The position numbers and the translations under genes are program-made. Positions 35,304 to 47,400 of a DNA stretch of 64,000 nucleotides are shown in pieces. The first letter of the stretch is position 1. Each line of letters opens with the position of its first letter. The stretch is taken from positions 3,782,001 through 3,846,000 of the forward strand of contig OZ176054.1 of assembly GCA_964247055.1 (NCBI GenBank), in the 5' to 3' direction. This DNA comes from Paragordius varius (taxonomy: Eukaryota > Nematomorpha). The notes beneath the pieces were generated by a model, which worked only from the letters and a program-made list of their open reading frames with translations, searched no databases and was not told the DNA's origin.

Positions 35304-38300
35304 TACTATTTTCATTTGTGCATTTATACGATTATTACATATACAATTAGTATAGTTATTATCTCCTCCAAAAAATGCATTTAATCTTTGTATGATAATA
35401 AATATTTATTTTATTGAATGTACGTACCAATTATAATCAATGTATTACAGTGTAAGTAACTTGCTGGTTTTTTAATTAATATTGCCAGATGGCATATACA
35501 GCAAAAAGAATATGGAATAGCAAGAAAAAGCGAAAAAATTAATGACAAACTAGCAATGTATTTTCCTCATACTGTAACAAGTGCACTTAGATAAATATAG
35601 AATCTTACAATTATTATTGTTTTTTTATTTTTATAGAAAAATAAATTAGTTTGTAATCCAAACTTATTATGATAACATTAAACGGTTATAAGGATCATTT
35701 AATTGATCAATAGAGAAAATTAGTGTATCTTGCTTTAATCTTACATATCAATAGTGGCCTACATACAATATTTTTGACTCCCAATTAAAATACTCTTGTC
35801 AAAACTAATAAATAATCTTTTTTTAACTATAACTTTATAAACCGGTATTCGCCAATAATATTTGCCCTACATATATAATTAAAAGTATAATACTTTATGA
35901 TAAATTTTAAAAGAGAAAAAATGGCATATAAATTGTTTTAAATCCAACCTAAAGTATGATAAAGCATATAAAAATTGTTTTTTTTTTCAGTTAACGAGTC
36001 ATAATATTATATAAAAAGATTTTTCTAATAAATATGTTTGAAAATACTTAAGTACAACATTTGTGATATCTAATGATGAAACTGTTAAAAAAATCAAAAT
36101 TTTGCCCAAATAAATAAAATATATCAATGGCCTGTTGAAAAATATTAAAATTATTTTAAACAATTTTCATATAATAATTTGAAGCCCTACATTATGGCCT
36201 GATGTAGTAATATCTAGAAGTTTCCCCGGTAAACCAACCCCTCAAGTGGGTTCGTTTTGTGGATCAGGCACTGATTTATTCCATATTGCTATTAAATTAA
36301 AAAACGAAAAATATCGGGTCATAGCTCGAGTGTCTCCATTGTGCCTAGTAAAATTAATAATTCAGGAAAATATTAAATTTATACACATTATATTTGACTA
36401 TACTAGGAGGAGTTTATTATCAAGCGGCGCTGTGACTTCGACAAAATCAATCTTTAAGATCGGTTAGAAAGAATTATTTGAAATAGTTTGCCATACCATA
36501 TATAATTTGGAAACTAAGAGCTCATTTATTAATAAAAATTTAATTGTTAATTTGTAATTAGTTTACGATATTTAATAAACGGCTTAGCCTTTTGCAAATG
36601 TTTCGTTAATATTTTCGACGGATTAAATGTATGAAATGGATTAAATTGCGTTAGATATATCTACCGTCATCATTCGACCATAAGTGCGCATATAAAAACT
36701 TTGGGCACAATCAAATTTAAATGGCTCTATAGAATTTTCGAAATTTGCATCGTAAATTAACATTTTATATTACAGATGATTATTGATATTCTAAGATTTT
36801 AAAAAACTGTTTTTTTGAGAACGACTTGGATACCTTAATAACTATTATATGTGAACTTCCCACTTTCTAAAACTTTAAACAACTATAGACGATTACATAT
36901 GGTGTCCAAACAAATTAATTTTGTTAATTTTAAATTTTGAGGCGCCTCTATTTGCGGAAGCCCTGGGTGAAAGAGCCATTAGCCTAAATCTTACGGTGGA
37001 GTTCGAGATTTATAGTTTCGCCATTGTGTGAAAGGCTGCAATTATAAGGTTTGACCGATTCAATCCATATGTTTGATTCGAGCAAAAATAAAATATTAAT
37101 CAATTAAAATTAGGCCAATGTTAGTTTTTTACCGCAAAATGAACAATTTACAAATTATGGGTTTATTTTTACAGAAGGTACTATTTCAAATTATATAATA
37201 TTTTTTTTGAAAAAAAGGTAATTAATATATATTCATAAATAATTATTTGTGTTTAATTTCAAAAAGCAGTACCAAGGGGGCGCAGTACAGTCGCAGTTTT
37301 TTTCTCAAAATCCAGTACTGTACTGCGAAAAACAGTCTATCTGGTCACTTTATCCAAAACCCCATAAAGCCTTTAACCAATAAACCTAATATTTTTGGCC
37401 ATTTAGTACAAATGTTATAAATGCGGAAAATCGCTTAAAATAGTCGTTTTTTCAGTTCTCACCTCTGTGTGTATATCAGAAATATAAACGGTCAATATTA
37501 TAAATATTCGAAATTTTCGGAGATGCAGAATCCTACAAAGTGTTAATTAAACAAATTTTAAAACCATCAAATATTTACTTCCTTATTTATAAATATTTGT
37601 AACGAAAAAAATATAGTAAAATACCAATTACATATTGTAAAAATACCGCCAGGTTCTTTAAAATATAAATTTTAATTAATTTTAACCCACAAATTTACAC
37701 TAGAAATTGCAGTTAATCTTTATCATTATTTTCAATTAATAATAATGAAAATAGGCCACGTATTGTCCTAACCTTTTAATTTATTATTTTATATTATACT
37801 ATTTCAGCTTTTCGCATAAATTATATAAAAATCTGTTCATTTTTACATAGGGTGTCTACAATGACTTCCTTTAATTTATTTACTCTATTATGCTTTTAAA
37901 CTTTGAAAGATAATGAGGTGAATCTTCAAAATTATCCAAACTTTTGCATAAAATTAATCTTTTATTGAAAAACAGAAGAAAAGAGACCACCCACTCTCTC
38001 CGTATAATGCATTTTTATTTTTCAATAAAATAAAAAAAAATAAACAGAAAATAGGAGGAACTGTACTTTATAAATTGTGTTTGGTCATATCTCATATACA
38101 CACAGTGTAAAAACTTTTTTTTCATAATTTTTTTATTGCATTTTTCCCATACAGACAAACAAACTAAAGAAAATCATTTTTTTATTTGTATGTGTATACA
38201 CTTTATTCGTAGAAATTTAGCGAGTGGAAAAAGAAAACACATTTTATTACTCTAGCCTGGGTGGACGAGCCTCTTTTTTCTATATTGTGATGCGATTCAT

Positions 38301-38408
38301 ATGGAATTAATTTTATCATGCATAATATCCACTTCAATTTTATCAACTAAAGGCAAATAATTCTAATTATTAAATGTTACGGTATCATATAATTTAGAGA
38401 AAATATAT
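35304..38408. other. spacer between amidase and Patched; transposon fragment inside
   Basis: Apart from the element fragment at 36912-37348 I see no supported gene. A 73-codon plus-strand frame at 36246-36467 (GSFCGSGTDLFHIAIK) has somewhat gene-like composition but no relatives I recognise and no convincing splice context. Confidence 0.4.
36912..37348 (-). mobile_element. fragment of the GTGACCAGATA-type element
   Basis: The right edge CTATCTGGTCAC is the inverted left end of the elements at 3988 and 5979. GCAGTACAGTCGCAGTTTTT and the coding-like FAEALGERAISLNLTVEF remnant (plus 36950-37010) follow as in those copies. The other half is missing. Confidence 0.6.
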
Positions 38409-41400
38409 ATGAAACAAATTCGATTGGTTTTGGTAAGATATTTAACCCGAAAAATTGTTAATTCACCCAAAATTATTTTAACAATTGCTATACTTATCAA
38501 TATTATTCCGATCATATTCATTTTTTCAAAAGAAAAATTAAAGGTGTCATTCGATACAGATTATTATTTATACGGTAAATTATATCATAATTATTTATAA
38601 CATTTTGTGTACGTTTTTTAAATATATTTTTCAAAAAATTTAGATCCTTTATTCAATATGTTTGATTGGGAGAATACGGATCAATCTCAGCTCCAAATTA
38701 TAAATTACAACAGCATTGGTTCTCATAACAAATCCTATCACATTATACCAAAAATTAAATCCAATAAAAATAGGTATTTTCAACAATTTGATCGCTGGAA
38801 AAATGAATTTACTTCAAAAAAATTTAACTACCATTCTTCCATTATTCCCCACCAAAATGAAAATATACTTTCGATTCCATTACTTCAGATTTGGAATCCA
38901 ATTGACAGCGAGACAGCTGATTATCAGTTTTCTGAAGTTATGGACAAACATTTATCACTTGTTAAGAATTTAACCCATATCGAAATATTCATGTTCGGCA
39001 GGTACTTTAAGTTAATTAATATAAATGTAGTTTATGTAAACTAATTTCATACGTTTATATTTATAAGTTTTTGGGGATCCCAGGCCTGTTTAAAAACATA
39101 TTTCTAAAAATATGCAACAAATTGAAACCATTGCAAAAGTTTGCACTTATATAACAAAGCGAAATATAAAAACTTGATAATACTTATATTATAAATAAAC
39201 CTCAAGGTAAACATTTAGTCAACTTGACCATGTATGCATTAGCTAAATATAATAATAATAATGTAAAATTAACCACTTTTCCCATTCGTATTAATGTTAG
39301 ATGTGATTGAAATTAAAAAATAACTAATTAATGTTAGGATCACATAAACAAAATGGATCGAAAAAGTTTGATATGGAACTTTCTTTAAAAAACTAAATTT
39401 CATTTAGATATGTTGGCTTATTATTTTTTTATAGGATAGGAGCACATAAATTTCAATCTAAACCGTTTCTTTAAGTGGTATAAATTTTAACTTAAATATA
39501 TCTGTTGTCCTTAGATGGCCCAATTTGAATCAAATGTTAAATATTGTTTTATAGAGAAGAATTAGACAACTAAAACAATTACAGTCATGCATCCTTTATT
39601 TTACGAATTTTTTTTTAAAGAATGGAAAAAAACAAGAGCTTTATGGTATTAGTAACATTATCATATTCATTAAAAAAGTAGAAGTGTGGGTGGGGAAAGG
39701 CGTCGAACTTATATGGTGAATTCCATACTAACATTAATTTTAAGATGAAGGGTTAGTTGTTAGTGTATTTTCATTATAATTAATACTTGGATTCAAATCG
39801 GGATATCCTAATACCCCAGACTAGGGTTGTGATTTTGACCCCCTTTTTCAAAAAAAAGGGGGTCAGACCTAGGTCGGACCTAGGTCATACCATATGTTAT
39901 TGCCAATAATAAATAACCACATACATAAACACTTGATTAAACATAAAAAAGAATTTACATAAAGTATATAATTTTGTAAAAGTATATACTTTCACCAATA
40001 CTAATAATTTAAGTTTCTACAATTAACGATCTTTCCTGGAATCATACATAAAGACTATATTTTTAAATCACAGAAATAAGACTAACAATATGGATATTGA
40101 AACCTATTTATGCTCTAATTATTTTTAATTATGAATAAAATGCGATGTTTATTTTCAATGAAAGTTGAGGATTTAAAATAAATTTTAAATGTTTCTGGCT
40201 AATTTCTTCTTGAAAACAGAAATTTGTAAGACGAAACTTAAATTAAATACTTAGCTTGCTTTCGACCATCACCTTCTGTCATATAATTTATTTAATTAAC
40301 TTCTTTTAGATGTTTCTTCATTCGGATTTTATTTAAATATATAGTGTAATTGCATTTCTTGCATGTAACTTGATTTTTTTATCGATAAATTTCCACAAGG
40401 CTGATTTTATGAGGATGTAAAGAAAAAATGTATATCATATGATATTTATATCAAAATAAACATCATTTGCACTTCAAGAGTTTAAACACTTCAAGTTGGT
40501 CCTTGAACAATTCAAGTTGGTCCTTGAACAGTTCAAGTTGGTCCTTGAACATTTCAAGTTAGTCCTTTGACTTTTTTGTTTTGTTTTTAACTTTATCAAT
40601 CAAATCGTAAATAATTCATCTATTTTATTGTTAACCTATTTTCTATTAATTAACATAAACTTTAAATCGATATCAACTTTTAATCTTTGATAAACCGTAT
40701 GTCTTTATTAATTTCTTAAAATAATTTGGATATTTATAAGATTTTAACTCGAAATGGAAAAATATATAAGTTTTCTGGGTTATTAATCAAAATTTCTTAT
40801 TAAAAACATTTAATATTCAATAATTTTGTTCTTTTGAAAAAAAATAGTTTGATACAAAAAAGTGGTTTTTATTTAAAAAAAAAATTATTTTTAAATGAAT
40901 AAATATATAATAAATAAAGAAAATTAGTTTAATAAATAATAAAATAAAAAAATAAATGCAAAAATTATGGTTAAATCAAAATTTATAAATTTTAAGGACC
41001 AACTTGAATTGTTCAAGGACCAACTTGAGTTGTTCAAGGACAATGAAGTGTTCAAGGACACTCTTAGAAGTGTTCAAGGACACTCTTGAAGTGCAAATGG
41101 GATATATAAATAATATAAGGTTTTGTTTTCCTAAAAATTGTAAAGCTAATAAAATAAAAAAATAAAAAAAATTGACCTAGGTCATTTTTTTTCGTGGTCA
41201 TGACTATAGTCATGCCCTAGGTCATGACCCTAGGTCATTGACTAATGGGCACAACCCTACCCCAGACAATATTTAAAATGATATGTTAAAATACCAAAGA
41301 AAAGGTCCCAATTAAAATTTTAGTTTCTGTCATGATAAAAATATATAAATAAGCCGAAATATCTAAATAAAATTTGGATTTTAAAAAAAAATTCCACATT

Positions 41401-44400
41401 TTTATTTTACAGCATTTTTGCAAATATCGTGTTCATTTAATTTTAAAGCTAAAATTAAAGCTAATTTTTTATTTAAATCACATCTAATATTGATAGAAAT
41501 AAGAAATAGAAATGGTTTATTTTATATTACTTTAAATTTAACTATGCACAGGTATCATGTTGACTAAATTTTTACCTTTGAGTTTTACCTTATTATAAGT
41601 AATATCAATTACTTTAAAAAAATTTTTTATATTTCGGTTAAATAATGTTATATAAGTGCAAACTTTTGCCATAGTTTTAATTCCTTATATTTTTTGAAAT
41701 ATTTAATTTTAATCAGGCCGAGGGTATCTAACTATTCCAATTTGAATTGAAAAACTGAAATGAATCATGTATCCAAGTGTAAACACATTTTTACAATAAA
41801 AGATTTTCGACGCTGTTCTGCTACACTTCTTTTATTGATAAATGTGATATTGTTAAAGAGGTCTTGTTTTTTCCATTTCACAAAAATTTATACCCATTTA
41901 ACAAAAAAAATAAATTTTTGCTAAAAAAAGTTGCACAACTGTAATATATATACAATGTTTTATATTTAAAAAAAAATTAATATATTACACGTAATCCATT
42001 TTAATTACCAATATAAAAAATATATATTCTATTTCCATTATAATATTGAATAAATGGCTCATTCTCCAATAAAATTTTTATAACAGAAAATTTGTGAGTG
42101 TAAATCGGCCATCTATTTATTAATTAATTCAAGATCAAATTTTAATTTTTTTCCATATTTATATGCATACTTTTTAAATTAAAAAAAATATAAAATTTAA
42201 ATTTATAATCCTCTAGCTAATATATCTCCTATATTTCAAGTTACTGTCATGCTTGTTACATAATAAAACCTATCTATTTAAGTGATGAGATTTCACGGTT
42301 TACAGTATAAATAAAATATATCAAAACGTTAAATGTGTTGAAAACCAATTCTGAAAGATTAAAGGAAGCTTGGTACCGGTTCCAATCTTTGGAATTTCAG
42401 TAACTAAAGTTGTTATATATTTTAGATAATGGCTAGGCAAAGTATATATTCTGGTTTCAATTTTAGTTCCAAGTTATTTTTGTTCATCTTGGTTTTCTAT
42501 ATTTAATAACAAAAACGGTTGTGGATGAATATAATAAATTTTAATTTATCATTGTTTTTTGGTCAAATGGTTTATTTTTCAATTTCTTTAATAGGGATTT
42601 TAATGAAATGTGGATAAATAGCCATAAAATCGAAATTTAAAAGCAACAAAATTTTGTTGTATTCAATTAAAAATTGTAAAAAAGTATTATTTTGAATAAT
42701 ATTATATTTGAACTATTTTTTGGCCCCCAAAAACAAGCATCATTTAGGTTAAATAGAGGGTTTGGCTACAATCTCTGTTATTTTGATCTCCAATTTATTT
42801 AGGTTAAATAACCTGTTTTTTACTTTATATTTATATATATTTAGTAAATGGACTTATAAAGATTTGTGCCACAAACCCAACATTGATCCACTAGATTATT
42901 TTTCAACTCAGGTAATAAATACACTTATAATATATAATTAACTAGCGTAAATCTCGTGCTGCCACTCGGCCCGAGGAAGTCCTTCGGACTTCTGGGGAGG
43001 GGTGGGGATATTTGAAAAAAGGGGCAATAAAATGATCCACATATGTAAATTATTTCGAAACATTATTTAATCGCTATGATCTCATAGGAATTTCAAAACG
43101 GTGCATTTATGCTAATATATTGTTTACTTGGGCGAAAAATAGATTCAAAAAATTATTTTTGTGGACTTTGTTTTTTGAAAAAAATGGCATTTTACAGAGG
43201 GAGCGGGTAAAAAGAGGGCCTAAATTAAAAAAGCGAGACGACTATGTTCGGCGCAATCGAAAATAACTAAACAAAAATCATATTTGAAATTGAATGGTCC
43301 AACACGTTCTTCGGAAAATTGTCTCAAACACACGATTTTTGTGGACTTCTGTTCTCAAAAAAACCCGTTTTTTACACGGGATAGGCCCGAACTGGGGGCC
43401 TAATTCAAAAAAAAGGCGAAGTTATTGTCGGGGCATTTATTAATGATTATATTTTTTTGATATTAGTTTTGAATGGGTTTACCGGTTTTTCGGAAACAGG
43501 TCACAAAGCCAGCATTTTCCATTTTTATAAATATATAGATTAAAAACTAATTTAGCAATAAGTTGATGCATTTCGATAACAAATATTTTTATTTTATATA
43601 TAATTTAGTTGGCCGATCACATAATACCTTGCAGTATTCCAACGCCACTTGATTGCTTTTATCAAGGATCTCAAATTCACCCACAAAAAATAACAAAACT
43701 TCCGTATAAATTTAATTTTATTTATCGTGTCTTAAATAATATAAATTGTAATTGCTGGGAGTAGCATAGATTTAGAGTTATAACTTATAAACCCTTTAGT
43801 TCAGTTTATACCCTAAAAATATGAGTGGCTATTTATAATTTAAAGTTTTGGGTTATCAATTTATTAACTTTGATGCTTTTTGCTTGTTTTTTAAAATTAG
43901 AATTTAGCTGAAATATTATTTGATGTAAATAGTCGAATTCAACTGAAATCGTCACATTAACAAAATATATTATTCATATTCATTGTTAGTTTAATCAAAC
44001 GAAAAACATATAATGAAAGCACATCAGGGATCGTAAAATTAATTTTATTTAAGGTAAAAATTTTACAGCATTGCGTTTTTGCCCCACTTTTATATTTTCA
44101 AAAATAATAGATAATTTTTATATAGAAGGGTAGTTAAGATTTTTTGCTTTTAAAATGTATAAAAATTTCCAGATTTTAAAACCCAGTTAATTTATGTAAT
44201 AGATTACCAAATGGAGATATGTATGATATAAAGTACACTGTTTTGCGTCCTTATGAACTTGTCCAAAAATTACGCAATGAAACTGACTATAGTTTTAAAC
44301 CGCTAGAGAAATATCTTGATTACGTATTTTCTTGAATTTTTATAAATTTATTATATAAATATGATGGAAATATAATGTTTTAATTGTCAAATAATGTTTC

Positions 44401-47400
44401 TTGTAGGTTAACATAAGTCCATGTGGATACATTAATAAACCAAATTATATGGATAACAATATATCTTTAAAAACAATGTTGGAATCGGGACATTGTTCAG
44501 GTATATCTCACAAATTTCAAACATGGCCAAAAGAATCAATTTTTGATTTTGACAGCGCAACGAACGAGTATAGAAATATAATATAAAATAAATTGTTTAA
44601 TATCGGGAATAAGGAATAGAAAATTAAATTATCATAATTTCTCAACATTTTATGTTATATAAAGACTTAGCGATGATTACTAAAAAGTCTACTCAAACAG
44701 CATGTTTTAATATGTTCAATCTAATTTATATATGACGAAAAATATTTTTAATTAAACACCTTTTCGGTTTCTTATGTAGATACGCATTTCAAACAACATT
44801 CCAACTCATGAATGCACAAACTTTATATAACTTTTGGAGACTGTCTTTGCGGAAATTCAAAAATCCTAACAATAAAGGTCAGCATAGTCAACATACTCCT
44901 GTCTGGACACCAGATGCTGCCGAAATGGTTTTGAAAAAGTGGCAAAACGAGTTCCAAAAGCATTTCGCATCTTTTGACTCTAAACACAATCTAAAAAATA
45001 CGGCATTTTATGTTTCATATCCTGATCTGACCCAAGAGGCACATGGCAAATCTCTGTTATACCTGACAAAATTTTATAACCATAAAGTGGCAATTTTGAT
45101 CCTGTTTTCACTAGTAAGTTATTTTATTCCGATTGATGTGGACAAACAAAATTGGTTGTCTTAATATTAATTTTAAACGTTTTTAAGAGGACACTCGTAA
45201 TTTTTATTACTAAAAATCTATTGTAAATGAATGAAAAACTAAAATAATAAATTTTAGTTGAAGTCAAGTTTTAATTATAAATGTAAATTGTATTAATAAC
45301 TTGCACACGTAAAAATATAAATTTAATAAAAAATAAAATCATTCGGATCTGAAAGGATTCTTTATCAATTATATATTTAAAAATTATAAAAACTAAATTT
45401 ATTGATGAAGTTTTGGATCCATATTTTATTTTTTTAATAAATTTTTTATTTATATATACGAGTTATTATTTTTTATTTAAATTTTGAAATGTCCAATTTA
45501 TGTGTAAATAAATTTAACATGGATAGTTATTTATTCGAAGCTATTTTATTTTCTAACTGAAAATTTGTGGTCATGGTGTCTGTGAATATTTTAATTGACG
45601 ATATATATTTATTTCATTAAATGCTAGATACTGCTGGTGTTTATTTACAATGTTTGGAACATATATGAATGGAACCTAAAGAATTTATTTAATGAAACAT
45701 TGTCTTTAAGTGCAATCCTAACTTTATTGCCTATTGGAATAAATTTTTTGACTTTATTCGCATTTTATGGATATACCCTGATACTTCGGTTCACTACAAA
45801 TACACTAAGTGATTTAACCTACATCATACCATTTATGCTTTTCCATTTAAACCTATTGGGGTTACTACATACATTTTATCGCACCCTATTTGAGGTTCGA
45901 ATCATGAAAAATTTACCGATAACATCGGATAGCAATAGTGTCGCTTCATCGTTTCCACCAAATATTTCGGTAATATATACAATATTTATTATCTTATAAA
46001 TTAATACAAAATTCAGGAATGAAATAAAGAAAATTGTATTATATACATTCGGCCTAGGTCTTTTTCCATAGTTGGATGGAACATTTTGCGGTTTTAATCC
46101 TACCATTGCTTGGCGTGATGTGCTCTTTCGGTATGTTAGCATTTATTCCTGTCAAAGTGTTACGGGACATATCTTTACAGGTAAATAAGTTATTTTTGAC
46201 GGATCTTTAATTTGATTACGATTTTTATGTTTTATAAGATGTTGTTTTAAGCCTTTTTAGCCAACATTATTTATTAAAAATACTATATGGATAAAAGGGA
46301 CAGATTAGATCAGCCCCTATTGTTACTTAATTACGTTTAAATAAAGCTTTGTGTTAGATTGTTACATCTAGTAAGTCAAAAAAATAATTAGCGATCTTCT
46401 TTTGCCTCTTAAGTGGCATACTCTCCCAAAACTAAGCTAAAATATGTAATACAAATATTTAAATTTTATAATACTTAATAAATTAAAATAGGTTTATTTA
46501 TTGGAATAACTCTTTTTTATATTATTATTAGATTGTTTTACATCTTGTTATAAGCCAAATATCCCTGTTCATCCTCTTTCCCACTCTCATCAGATTTCTA
46601 TTCAACTTTAATTGGTTTATAAACCTAATTCCTTCAATATCAAAAAACGAAATTCGGCAAACTAATACACTCTACCAAAATATTACGCAAACTTCTTTTA
46701 ATCAAAACTTATCAGAAGATGCAAACGATCAAAATAAACAAATTTTCCCTGATAATCAATGCAAAAACCAATTTTTAACTTTAAAGTCAACACCTCTTTT
46801 ATCAAGGCATAATAGACGTTCAAAGATATACATGTTTTATTTTGATCTCTACTTCATACCCGAATACAAAATTATACCATATCCTAGCAACAGAACAGAT
46901 GAAAATCGAATAACCCAACATAATTATAATAAAAATGTGTATATTTCAAGACCAATAACAAAATATTGTATAATTATTTTAATGGTTATAATTATTTTTT
47001 CTATTCTTTTGACCAATCAAAATGGCTTCAACAAAAAATGGAAAGATTTTTTTGATTTTATAGCCTTTTGGAAGCATGTCTATTTTAACATTGACACCAT
47101 GTTTGCCTGGGCTTCAACTCCGGTTTATCAAAAAAGATTGACTCATTTTGACACGAATTCGGCAAAAATGGTTTGGTCTCATGACCAAAACTTTATCAGT
47201 GAAAATCCATTGAAACTAAATAATTATTTTAGTGTTCGACTGCAACAATCTATATATATTGTGTTGCAGTATCTTCATACAAATATAAGGGCATCACCTA
47301 ATAAAGAAACGAAGCCAATCGCATATGAGGACATGTGCACAGCTTATAAGTTTTGGTTGTGCGAAATGCGGTAATTATTATTTATTAACATTCGGAATTC

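Larger units (their letters stand above)
39784..41779 (-). mobile_element. TTAA-type MITE (family 1), inverted, split by an hAT element
   Basis: TTAA (39780-39783) precedes TACTTGGATTCAAATCGGGA. The other end is TGTATCCAAGTG at 41779. The element is split at its subterminal CCCCAGAC, which is duplicated on both sides of the hAT insertion. Confidence 0.7.
39575..41958. mobile_element. CAGTCATG-type MITE split by nested insertions
   Basis: The left half (39580-39690) starts CAGTCATGCATCCTTTATTT. The right half (about 41820-41958) contains TTTATACCCATTTAACAAAA. Joined, they parallel the intact 220-bp copy at 62518-62738. The break coincides with the family-1 MITE at 39784-41779. Confidence 0.45.

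Noticed and set aside
36246-36467. 73-codon plus-strand frame (GSFCGSGTDLF)
   Set aside because: No family recognised, no supporting exons, and it lies close to a transposon fragment; not enough to call a gene.
46071-46080. Alternative acceptor TTCCATAG for Patched exon 9
   Set aside because: It looks stronger by its pyrimidine tract, but it shifts frame away from the conserved TM5-TM6 sequence. The upstream CCTAG keeps frame.
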